In this document: piece by piece, positions 55,345 to 64,000 of the stretch | Layout: the number at the start of each line of letters is the position of its first letter | How positions within the stretch are numbered: position 1 is the stretch's first letter | Source of the DNA: Callorhinus ursinus | Taxonomy: Eukaryota > Chordata > Mammalia > Carnivora > Otariidae | Length of the DNA: 64,000 nucleotides | Direction: 5' to 3' | NCBI RefSeq assembly: GCF_003265705.1 | Contig: NW_020313044.1 | Coordinates: 4,282,785 to 4,346,784 of the forward strand | The notes under the pieces: model-generated | What the model saw: only the letters and a program-made list of their open reading frames with translations | Told to the model about the DNA's origin: nothing | Database searches by the model: none | Translations under genes and position numbers: made by a program

Positions 55345-55897
55345 TCTATCTCCCCAAGAGAAGGCTTTCTAAACCACAAATCTAGTCCTGTCACACCCCT
55401 GCTTAAAATTCTTCAATGGCTCCCCTTTGCCCACAACTGGCTCAAGTCCAAACTCTCTAGTAGGACCATTCATGGCCTTGCAAATGCTGGCCCCGCGTCT
55501 CTGTCCAGTTTCTCCTCCTGCTTCCCCTCTGCCCCAGTCATACAGAAGTTTTCTGGTTCTTACTCTCATACCCCCTGCTTTTGCACATACTCCTCTGCCT
55601 AAAATACCCTTCCCTCCCTCTTCCAGCCTCTGAGAAGACCCAATCCAGCTGAAACACCTCCTTCTCTGTGACATGTTCCAAAATCTTTCCCTACCAGGGA
55701 AGAATGAATGGCCTGGGGCTCTGAGCTCCCAGAGCACTTAGTACATCCCTCTCCAGCTCTTATCACCTGTGTTGTGATTTTTGTCCTTGTAGCTGCTTCT
55801 CCCTCCCCCTCTCCTGCATCTGAGCCATCCCGGGGGTCACAGTGGCCAGCAGAGTGTCTGACACAAGGGAGGCACTCAGGAAATGGTGGATGGAATT
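55345..55897 (+). repeat. L2-type LINE 3' end, long
   Basis: 'cctgtcacacccctgcttaa', 'gaccattcatggccttgcaa', 'gcacttagtacatccctctc', 'gggaggcactcaggaaatgg' in sense order. Confidence 0.78.
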
Positions 55898-55899
55898 GA

Positions 55900-56500
55900 A
55901 TTCACTGAAGAAAAGCTGTTAGGGCCTCTGCCATTCTTCTGCTGTCTCCTTCCCTGGGTTCTGCCTTTCCTGGGCCCCTTCCCCCATCTGCTCCTCCCAT
56001 GGGGCTGTGCACCTCACACACAGTAGCAGACTGGCAGGCCCCATCGAGCCGTGCCTTCTCTTCTGTGCAAGGGTGGAAGGGTGGCATGGGCACCAGCGCA
56101 TGGAGGCTGCAAGCCTCCCCATGTCCCTGGGAATATGTATCAAGTCACACTTAGGTCTCTAGAGAGGAGGTACCTGTGTCTTAAATGGAGCCATGATTTA
56201 TGGACTCAGCTTCAGGAGCCGAAAAAACCAATTAGGCTTCCCTGCTTCTCCACCTGGAGGCAAGATAATTCCAAGAAAGTCCTTCCTCCTGGGCAGAGGC
56301 TCCCTCTGCCTGGGCCTCAGCCCTGAGGCTTCTCCATTGGGCCCCTCACCCCAGCCTTGTCACCTTACTCCTTGGTCAGTAGTCCAAGCTTCCTGGGCCA
56401 GCTTTCCTTGCACTGAAATCCTGACCCGACCACTTAACATCTGGGAAGCCTTTTCCAGGTTTCCACCCTCTTTCTTATTTCCCCACCATAATAAGAGGGT
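55900..56500. other. unique DNA, nothing recognised
   Basis: No repeat core or exon supported. Confidence 0.35.
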
Positions 56501-56518
56501 AAAAATAATCTGCCTCAA

Positions 56519-56583
56519 TCATTCATTCATTTATGTGTCCGTCCATCCATCTGTCCATCTGTCTCTCCATCCATTTACATATT
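56519..56583. repeat. short (ATCC/ATTC)n tract
   Basis: Interrupted tetranucleotide run like that at 34168. Confidence 0.8.
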
Positions 56584-56589
56584 CCCTTG

Positions 56590-56765
56590 TGTGAGGATTT
56601 ATTCGGTGCCTACTGTGGGCCCAGGTACTGAGTTAATCACTAAGGAAGTAGAAGTGAATTGGAAAATATGATCTCTGCCCTCAAGGAGCTAACAATCCCT
56701 AGGGAAGACCACCTGCAAAGTGTTCCAGGGTAGAAGTGCAGACTATTAAGTCAAGTCCAGACCTG
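56590..56765 (-). repeat. L2-type fragment, antisense
   Basis: 'ttattcggtgcctactgtgg', 'ctctgccctcaaggagctaa' and 'tgttccagggtagaagtgca'. Confidence 0.65.
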
Positions 56766-56769
56766 ATCT

Positions 56770-57560
56770 GGGACCTCAGTGTTTCTTTCCTCAGTGACTG
56801 TGCACCTGTGGTCTGGCAGGCATGGAGGATAAGCACAGATGCAGACAGGCCCTCCCTTCACTCTTCTCAACACAAACAGAGGTAGACGCAGCACAGAGAG
56901 GGCTCAGCCTTTGCTGGATACTACAACCGTGAGCCAGCCTGGAAAGAGAAAGTTGTGAACTCTGCAGCTGAAAACAGGGGACCCAGACTCCCCGGGGCTC
57001 CAGGGAGGAGTCCTTGAGATGGGAGGCGGGGCCCCTTCACCGGTAGAGATGAAAACCAATGGGCAGGGACTGGGCTGAGGTGAGAAGCAGCCCTCCCTGG
57101 TTAGGGTGTGGGAATGATGAAGCAAGGGGGCTCCCGTGGAGGAGGTGAGAGATGGCAGGAGTGCCAGCCACTCAGGGCTTGGAGAGGTTGGCAGGTGCCC
57201 AGAGCACACGAAGGCTACTGTCAGCCCACGCTCTGCCATTCAGCAAGACCTTTATTTTCTCTCTTCTGGAAGAGCCTGGTCCAGGTGTCAGTCCAGTGAG
57301 GGGGTGGGGAGGACAGAGGCCTGTGTAGTGCTGACTCAAGCTGTTCTCCGTCCTACAGCCCCTAATGCCAAGCCCACAGCCCTGAACGGCTCCTTAGGCC
57401 CTCCCTCTGCTCCCCTGGCTGCTGGAAATCAGTGTCTTAACTCAAGGGGGTGCAGGCTTCTGGGCTTGGAGGAAGATAGAGAGTAAGAGGGAATGAGGAA
57501 TAGGGTATGTGAGCGGAGATCCATCAGGATCCTCAGTGTTTCCAGAGAAAAAACCACCAG
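56770..57560. other. unique DNA, weak exon-like stretch
   Basis: At 57340-57360 a pyrimidine-rich stretch ends in CAG and is followed by a plus-strand frame to 57486. No donor or homology supports it. Confidence 0.25.
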
Positions 57561-57569
57561 CTTGCTCTG

Positions 57570-57645
57570 AGTCTGGATCTCAGTTTCCTTCATCTATAAA
57601 ATGGTGGGGTTGGGCTTGCTGTAAGGGCTCTTTGGCTTCTGCTCC
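57570..57645 (+). repeat. MIR fragment
   Basis: 'ggatctcagtttccttcatc' and 'tataaaatggtggggttggg' are the MIR core. Confidence 0.65.
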
Positions 57646-57761
57646 TGGGAAATGGTGGAGGGTGGCTCTGCAGAGAAAGGCTGGCTCCACCCTCTGTTGA
57701 GGGACCTAAATCAGCATTTGTTGACATTTCCCAGGATGCCCGAGGTGCTGGTGACATTTCT

Positions 57762-57980
57762 TTTTTTTTTTTAATTTTTAATTTTTTTATTTTTTAAAGA
57801 CTTTATTTATTTGAGAGAGAGAGAGAGAGAGAGAGAGCACATGGGGGTGGGGAGGGTCAGAGGGAGAAGCAGACTCCCTGCTGAGCAGGGAGCCCGATGT
57901 GGGACTCGATCCTGGGACTCCAGGATCATGACCTGAGCCAAAGGCAGTCACTTAACCAACTGAGCCACCCAGGTGTCCCA
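57762..57980 (-). mobile_element. CAN SINE
   Basis: Minus-strand copy with a long T-rich tail. The perfect 14-bp target duplication 'ctggtgacatttct' is at 57748-57761 and 57981-57994. Confidence 0.95.
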
Positions 57981-58234
57981 CTGGTGACATTTCTGAGACT
58001 TGCTCCCTGAGGGGGCTGGAGGATACAGAGCGGACCCCATGGCCCCTGCTCCAGGCTCAGATGGGTTTAGGCCACAGCGCCACCCACCACACCTCCCCGG
58101 CCCACCCCTGCCCGAGACAAGTCTCACATTCCAAACAGCAGTAAAGTACCATTTTCTGGGGTTAGTCCTGAGCTGGCATGGGGTGGGGGTGGGGACAAAG
58201 ATCCACCGTTGAAAATGCTGATTGATGGAGGAAT

Positions 58235-58355
58235 GAGCCAGCTCTGGACCCAGAGCATTCCTCACTAAGCCTCAATGTCTGCTTCTGTAAAATGGAGCCC
58301 CTAGTCCCTGCCTCCTTCACAGAATAGTTGTGGGGCTCCAAAGAGAAAAAGGAAG
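58235..58355 (+). repeat. MIR fragment
   Basis: 'cctcaatgtctgcttctgta' and 'aaaatggagcccctagtccc'. Confidence 0.65.
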
Positions 58356-58739
58356 TGTTTCCTAAACTGTGGGTTGTTGTGCAGTGTGAAGAGCTGTGAT
58401 GAGGGACTTGAACCCTAGGGTGGGCATGAGGGTGAGGGTGGGAGGGGTGGGGGAATGGAGCTTGTAAGGGATTCCCTGGGTGCAGAGGCTGGAGGAACTG
58501 GGTGAGAATCCAGCAATTGCACAGACTGGAGAGAGCTGCTTTGTGGGTAGAGGCCAGCAGAGGAGACCCAGGGAACCCTCTGTTGCCCTGGCTAATGCTG
58601 ACAGATGGCTACAGAGCTGTAGGCAGTGTCAGGACCAGCCCACACAAGGAGGAGACCCAAAGACCCTCTTGCTAATTTTACTCTTCAGTCTCAGGATGGA
58701 GGAAGACCAGCTTGGGAGGCCAGATCAGACCAGCTTGAT

Positions 58740-58922
58740 CGTAAAGTGCCTAGAATTTGGAATCATCAGAACTAATCCTGGCTCCATTGATCACTAATCC
58801 TGGCCTGAGGCAAGTACTTTACCTCTCTGGGTCTCATTTTCTTCATCTGTGAAACGGAGGGAAGGGCAGTAATAATGCATACCTTGCAGGTTTGTTGGGA
58901 GGATCCAAGAAGCTAATGTTAG
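58740..58922 (+). repeat. MIR
   Basis: 'gaatttggaatcatcagaac', 'tctcattttcttcatctgtg', 'tgcataccttgcaggtttgt'. Confidence 0.8.
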
Positions 58923-59124
58923 CATGGGTTACCATGCTGAGCTGCCTGCCTGGCACTCTCATTAGTGGCCTGGAGGCAGGTTAGGCCTCATCAGAAACAT
59001 TTCTACCTCTGGTCAGACTAGTTTATAAAGAGGGGTTGGGGAAACCCCTTTTTCACGGCTTTCCATGCATTTAAATGTGTATCAAGCACCTAATGTGCAC
59101 CTGACTCGATATGTTGGGAAAGAG

Positions 59125-59235
59125 GACAAAAACTTGACTCCTAGTCAGATTCCTAGTTTGTCGATTATGTGAGCTTGAGTGACTTTCTTCCCCAATCTGA
59201 GTCTTGGTTTTCTCTTCTTTAAAAATCCATAATCA
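59125..59235 (+). repeat. MIR fragment
   Basis: 'gtgagcttgagtgactttct' and 'gagtcttggttttctcttct'. Confidence 0.65.
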
Positions 59236-59239
59236 GGCA

Positions 59240-59720
59240 AAGATTATGGACCAGTATTAAAAAACATTAGGAGAATAGTTGATGGGAAAATCAACATTTG
59301 TTTGGAGTCAGAGTAACCCACAAATGTTATTTTCTAGAATCAGGTAGGGAGAAATCATAACTATCATCAGCTGGTGTCCATCTGAGTGTTTCTAATGGTA
59401 GAAGGATTAATATTATGTGTCTTCTGATGTGATGCAAAGTGAAGTAAATGACATCACTTCACATGTGTGCTAGCCAAAAACATTTATCTTGAGTTATTCT
59501 AGCCTTTAGATCTGATTTCTGGTTTACAGAAAGTAAAGCAGCACAAGGAAGTAACCAGACATCTGGAAGAAGGGATATTCTATAGGGAAACTGATCTGGA
59601 TGTTTCATAGGTCAATGGCCAAAAAAAAAGTGGGGGGGAATGCATCATCTAAAGCAATTTAAAGCACATAATGATCAGATGCCCTGTGTGGCCCTAAACT
59701 GGGTTCTGACAAACTAACTG
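59240..59720. other. unique AT-rich block, possible enhancer
   Basis: No repeat signature. An inverted pair GTGAAGT/ACTTCAC at 59439-59445 and 59456-59462 surrounds a TGACATCA word close to the ATF/AP-1 type. Function is a guess. Confidence 0.25.
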
Positions 59721-59724
59721 TAAA

Positions 59725-60655
59725 GGGTTTGGGGGGCCAGTTGGGGAGATTTGTATATAGGATATTAAGGGGTCAGATGCAGGAAGGGATTCTCCACAGA
59801 AGAGAATCCTTTCCAAGGCTCCATCTCTGATTCTAGCATCCCCAGAGCCTGGTAGGGATGGAGAGGAGAGAGAAACGTCTCAGTCCGTGGTAGGGGGATG
59901 ACGTAGGGGCATGGGTGTGTGCTGGGGGGCCCTCCAGCAGAGGCAGAGGTGCAGTGCAGAGGAAGAAGGAGCCAGAAGAGGATAGGTTTTTAGGGACTTC
60001 AAACCATTGAGGTGGTCCCCTGCAGCTGGAGAGGGGATACTGTGTGCATGGGTAGCACCCCATTACCCCCAGCTCCACCTCCCAGAGCCTGCTGGGCTCC
60101 TTGCTCATTAAGCCGACATCTCCTCCTTAATAAAAAATATATGAATAAATAAATAATGACAGCCATAACTGAGCAGGAAACCGCTTCCACTCTTTTCTGT
60201 TTCCCCAGCTCATTCCTTCGAGGAGCGGTCCTGGCGGCTTCCAGGCTGGGTCCATCTGTAAGTGCCCACCCTCCCACCCCTAGTGCTACAGGCATCCCTC
60301 TTCTCAGGAGGGGACTTAGGGTGGCACTTTTAGGATGACTGAACAGACCTCTGTGCCCCAATCTGCTCCTGGAGAGGCAGGGGATGAGAGAAATCTGGAG
60401 AGAGGTCTCTCTCAGCTTTCAGGGAGAAGGCAGCAACAGCTGAGTCTTTTGGGCCAGGGCTAGCAGTGATCACCAACACACAGCTACCTCAAGTTAGGGA
60501 GGGGCAAGAAACAGGGTGAAAGAAGGAACTGGAAGGTGGCACAGCTGGAGAGTTTCAGGGACAAACAGGAGCTGGTATTGCATAAGATGGGGGAGGGGCC
60601 TTGACCCACACCCAAATAATCCAGAGGGAAGATTACCTTCCTTAGAAGAAACAAC
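59725..60655. other. unique DNA, nothing recognised
   Basis: Short (TAAA)-like run at 60140-60155. No exon is supported. Confidence 0.35.
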
Positions 60656-60658
60656 AGT

Positions 60659-60685
60659 TTCTTTCTTTCTCTCTTTCTTTCTTTT

Positions 60686-60744
<59 letters not shown>

Positions 60745-60772
60745 CTTTCTTTCTTTCTTTCTTCTTTCTTTT

Positions 60773-60856
<84 letters not shown>

Positions 60857-60858
60857 TT
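60659..60858. repeat. (TTTC)n microsatellite, about 200 bases
   Basis: About fifty tetranucleotide units with a few interruptions. They explain the serine-phenylalanine-leucine frame of the plus strand. Confidence 0.97.
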
Positions 60859-61055
60859 TTAGATTTTATTTACTTATTTGACAGAAAGAGAGAGAGAGAA
60901 CACAAGCAGGGGGGTTGCAGGCAGAGGGAGAAGGAGAAGCAGAAGCAGGTTCCTTGCTGAGCAGGGAGCCCGATGTGGGGCTCCATCCCAGGACCCCAAG
61001 ATCATAATCTGAGCGGAAGGCAGATGCTTAACCAACTGAGCCACCCAGGTGTCTC
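60659..61055 (-). mobile_element. CAN SINE with a giant expanded tail
   Basis: The SINE body runs to 61055 on the minus strand. The target duplication 'caacagt' is at 60652-60658 and 61056-61062. All of 60659 to about 60858 is (TTTC)n on the plus strand, i.e. (GAAA)n in the SINE's own tail direction. Confidence 0.92.
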
Positions 61056-61628
61056 CAACAGTCACTTTCTTTTTCTCCTGGCAGTCTCGTGTTGATCCCT
61101 TTCTCTCTGTCCTTCTGTGTCTCATGCTCTCTGTCTCTGTTTTGTCTCTCCACTGCCTTCTCTTCCACTGTTATCTCCTTCCTTACCTGGGTCAGTATGC
61201 CTTGGAGATGTGACCCACTCCTCAAAGCTAAGGAGAAGCAAATCTGCCCCAGGCCTGGTGATTCAGGACCACGGAGAGCATCCTTCGTAGGAGGTGCCTT
61301 CTCCCAAAACAAAAGAACTTGGATTGCCAGTAGAGGGTCGGAGAGCTGGTGAGGTGGAGGTTAAGGGAGAAATGGTGGGGAAAGGCACAAAGGTGAGGCT
61401 CATTCCTAGCCTGGCTCTCCTTGGCTGGGTGAGTCTGAACTGGGACTCCGAAATTTTGCTACCCTAGATCCAAGGCCCCCCACTACTACATCAAGAAGAA
61501 TGGGAGGAGGAAGAGCAGCCTGTATTCGGGGGTGTGGGGTTCTGGAGCATAGCTTTTGCTGGGAAGCTCTGGGAACCGTTGTGTGTAGAGTGCAAAGCTA
61601 AACAAATGAGCAGATTATTGTTTGGGGT

Positions 61629-61735
61629 ATTTTTTTTCAATTTTTTAATTGTGGTAAAGTACATATAAAATTTACCATCTTAACCATTTTTAAGTATACA
61701 CTTCAGTGATATTAAGTATATTCATGTTATATATA
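61629..61735 (-). mobile_element. L1 fragment, antisense
   Basis: 'tttaattgtggtaaagtaca', 'aatttaccatcttaaccatt' and 'cacttcagtgatattaagta' are old L1 text. An AT run follows at 61728-61745. Confidence 0.75.
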
Positions 61736-61749
61736 TATATATATAATTT

Positions 61750-62440
61750 TTTTTCTAGAGAATGGAGTGACCCTTGGGCAGATGTTAGGGAGGCTGTGTA
61801 GGGTATGTTATGTGTGCATGAGAGAAGGGGAAAGTTACAACCCTACAGGTGAGTGGGTCCCCAAGGGAAGGGAAAGTAGGAGATAGGGACCAGAGTCCTA
61901 TTAGGCCTGTTCACTCTGGCAGTTGCAGGCTAGGAATAGATGGTCAGGCAGAGACTTCCCTGGCCCCAGCTCAGGACTAATGGGACCCAGGAGTCTCCTC
62001 TTCCCTCCAGCAGCTCCCTCTGGATGGAACCAGGAGCCAGATTTCAGAAGCAGTCCAGATGTTCAGGGGAGATGCAGGAAAGTGGAGCAGATGGGGCCTG
62101 GGATTCTGGAGGAGGCGGAGGGGAGGAGGGCTGCAGCTGGAGGATGTGCTAGGGCACGTGCTAGAGCTGAGGTTGGCTCCAACATGTGCCAGGGCACATG
62201 CCACAGGGTGTGCCTAGGATATGGGACTGGGGCAGAGGGCAAGCCTGGTCAGGTGGCCCTTGGTGCCTTCCCTATACCCACTAGTAAGATCTGTCCTGAG
62301 CTGCCTCTAGCTGTGGCCGAGTATAACCTCTCCACCACGTGCTGTGCCAGGATACAGAAGTGAGGAAGACAGACCGTGCCCCTATCTCTGGAGAGCTCAG
62401 CCCTTCCCCCAGTGCCGGACTTTGCCTTGGACCTGGGAGA
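61750..62440. other. unique DNA
   Basis: Contains a local degenerate duplication ('gtgctagggcacgtgc' near 62144 and 'gtgccagggcacatgc' near 62184). No exon is supported. Confidence 0.35.
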
Positions 62441-62448
62441 TCTGCCCC

Positions 62449-62498
62449 TCCTCCCTGAGTCCATAAGGAGTGGCCACTCCTTATGGACTCAGGGAGGA
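62449..62498. repeat. perfect 50-bp palindrome, no spacer
   Basis: The 25 bases at 62449-62473 are followed immediately by their exact reverse complement at 62474-62498. The first mismatch is the next pair outward. It is not part of any recognised transposon. Confidence 0.95.
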
Positions 62499-62774
62499 AA
62501 GCCTTGATAAGAGGCCTGAGTGAGATGACCCAGACTATCCATCACCTTCTATCCCATGAGTCCACAGCTCATCTTCCCACCCAGAGCCTCAGTCCCCGGT
62601 CATGTCATTCCTGCTGGTCCCTGCAGTTTCTGTGGTTCCGGGAAAAGTGTGGAACAAGACAAAGAATCTAGAACTGGTGTTTGCTCCCGCCTGCCCTGTG
62701 GTCTTGAGGGCCCGGTGGCTGTTACTACCCACCCCCACTTTGCTGTATCTGGCTGTGGTCAACTCACCGTTCTC

Positions 62775-62905
62775 ACACCGGCCTGGGAGAATGGTCATGA
62801 GCCCCATTTGGCAGATGAGCAAACTGAGGTGCCGAGAAGTGAAATCACTTGTTGGAGGCACATCTCTTCAACAGAGCCAGGATTTGAACCTAAGTTTGCA
62901 TGACT
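62775..62905 (-). repeat. MIR fragment
   Basis: 'gccccatttggcagatgagc' and 'gagccaggatttgaacctaa'. Confidence 0.8.
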
Positions 62906-62939
62906 TTTTTTTTTTTTTCCCCTACAATTCCTCCTCTAG

Positions 62940-63062
62940 GCAAGGGGGTATGTTGGCTGTGTACCAGTTGTGTGGCTCTGGACGAATAAGTAGCTCTACC
63001 TTGCTGGACCTCCATTTCCCTATTTATAAAATGAAAAGCTACAAGTAGGATTATTTTGAAGA
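62940..63062 (+). repeat. MIR fragment
   Basis: 'cagttgtgtggctctggacg' and 'cctccatttccctatttata'. It faces the previous MIR. Confidence 0.7.
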
Positions 63063-63064
63063 AG

Positions 63065-63515
63065 GGGGGCAGTGGGGACAGACTGTGAACTGATGGTACT
63101 CTAACTGAGGGCAAGGCAGTGACCAATTCCCCACATCTGCCACACCCTCGGGGCACCCCAGGATGTCAAGATGCTCAACAGGTGTGGGCTCCTCTGTAGG
63201 CTATAGTGGTGGGTTTGGAGTGGAGTGTGGGGGAGGCCAGGCCCTGAGCCCAGGCTCTGCCTGCTGGGGAGGGAGAGCAGAGGGAGGTGTGGGATAGAGA
63301 GTGGGACTGGCTGGGCAGGCCAGAGCCAGGCTGGCAGAGCAGAATAAGGCTCAAAGCTCTAGGGCTTTACAAATGGATTTTGCTGAAATGGAAATTTCCA
63401 CCCATCCCTGAAATGAGCCTGGCAGTGAGGCCAGGTCTGCTGGGGCTGCAGCAGCTGGGGATGTGGACAGGGACAAAAGCCAAACTGTCAAAACCCCTCA
63501 GACCTATCCACCCCT
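63065..63515. other. unique DNA, possible enhancer at 63350-63480
   Basis: 'ggattttgctgaaatggaaa' and 'gctgcagcagctggggatg' (CAGCTG E-box) lie in non-repetitive sequence. Confidence 0.25.
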
Positions 63516-63657
63516 CCCCTTGCTACCCATATTCCTCTTCCTCCACTCTTCCCCCCTGCTGAGGTCGTCTGGATCCTCAGGAATCTTCAGACTCCTCACA
63601 CCTTTTTGTACCTTTCTCACTTTCACCCTCAACCACTTCGTGCCTCTTACACTCCCA

Positions 63658-64000
63658 CATACCTGACACTCCCCCCACCTCCCATTCGTCCTCGTACTGC
63701 CTTTTCACCCCTCATCCCCCTCACACGCCTCCCCACCCTCCACCTCACACCGCCCCACACACCTGACACTCTCCCCACCTCCTACTTTACCCTCCTACTG
63801 CCCTTTCAACCCTCACCTCCTCTCCCTCCCTTACCCGGGCTGTACCCCTCCCCCCACTCCCTCCCCAACACCTGACACCCCCCCTCACCTCCTGTTGCTC
63901 TCCTCCAGCTTCACTCCTCACACACTCTTCCCTTGCCCTCCTCACCTCTTCCTCACATGGCTTTCTAGAACCCTCTCCCGGCCTGACACCCCGTCACCTC
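63658..64000. repeat. C-rich minisatellite, unit about 100-111 bp, open at window end
   Basis: The phrase 'cctgacac' with C-rich surroundings recurs at 63662, 63762, 63871 and 63982. The first two units also align through 'cctactgcc'-like and 'caccctc' text. G is nearly absent from this strand. The array continues past the window. Confidence 0.7.

Noticed and set aside
57360..57486. frame following a pyrimidine tract and CAG
   Set aside because: No donor site or recognised protein, and the frame simply ends in a stop.
60516..60881. 121-residue serine/phenylalanine/leucine open frame
   Set aside because: Simple translation of the TTTC microsatellite.
61327..61340. CTCF-like match (ccagtagagggtcg)
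   Set aside because: The conserved GGC step is broken by a T. Too weak alone.
1..64000. CRISPR arrays, operons, ribosome binding sites, phage or plasmid features
   Set aside because: The window is mammalian nuclear DNA. Regularly spaced repeats are microsatellites, SINEs or a minisatellite.

Overview
The window reads as nuclear DNA of a carnivoran mammal, most likely an arctoid (bear, seal or mustelid group). The main clue is at least fifteen tRNA-Lys-derived CAN SINEs with the head 'ggggcgcctgggtggctcag'. Their bodies are neither the dog SINEC_Cf type nor the cat SINEC_Fc type. Long A-tails, (TAAA)n tails, target-site duplications, a carnivore-type L1 3' end, and dense old MIR and L2 copies fit the same picture. 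I find no convincing protein-coding exon, tRNA, rRNA or microRNA. The long open frames are explained by low stop density in GC-rich DNA, by microsatellites, or by L1 ORF2 remnants. The window looks like intergenic or long-intron DNA.

Layout. 1-5.4 kb: old L1 3' end, a hAT-like element, two young SINEs in opposite orientation, and a long degraded stretch that may be ancient retroelement. 5.9-6.7 kb: a weakly CpG-rich block with a CTCF-type site and three perfect octamers at exact 10-bp spacing. 9.8-10.4 kb: unique AT-rich DNA with a dense cluster of TGTCA/TGACA half-sites, a likely enhancer. 11-16 kb: MIR and L2 fossils. 16.3-17.2 kb: the best CpG island, with a strong CTCF-type site at its left edge and a (CT)(GT)(GC) Z-DNA tract at its right edge, followed by an AT-rich homeodomain-like block. 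18-29 kb: L2 and MIR, including an L2 copy nested inside an opposite-strand copy.

29.5-32.7 kb: three-level nesting. An antisense L1 is split by a younger L1 carrying a 5' inversion, and each L1 carries its own SINE. 33-42 kb: unique candidate-enhancer DNA, SINEs, an older-type CAN SINE and an MLT1-like LTR. 43-49 kb: SINEs (two stacked tail to head inside a MIR), and a possible LTR inside another MIR. 51.4-51.9 kb: a near-consensus RE1/REST silencer site followed by another enhancer-like block. 54.7-54.9 kb: a ZNF143/STAF site and an RFX X-box about 60 bp apart, a promoter-like pairing. 60.7 kb: a roughly 200-bp TTTC tract grown from a SINE tail. 62.45 kb: a perfect 50-bp palindrome with no spacer. 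63.66 kb to the end: a C-rich minisatellite that runs off the window.

The functional content is therefore regulatory and structural rather than coding. The possible regulatory elements are CTCF-type sites, one CpG island, an RE1, a ZNF143/X-box pair, an octamer array and several unique enhancer-like blocks. All functional statements here are inferences from motifs. Repeat names rest on remembered family consensus, and boundaries without target duplications are approximate.
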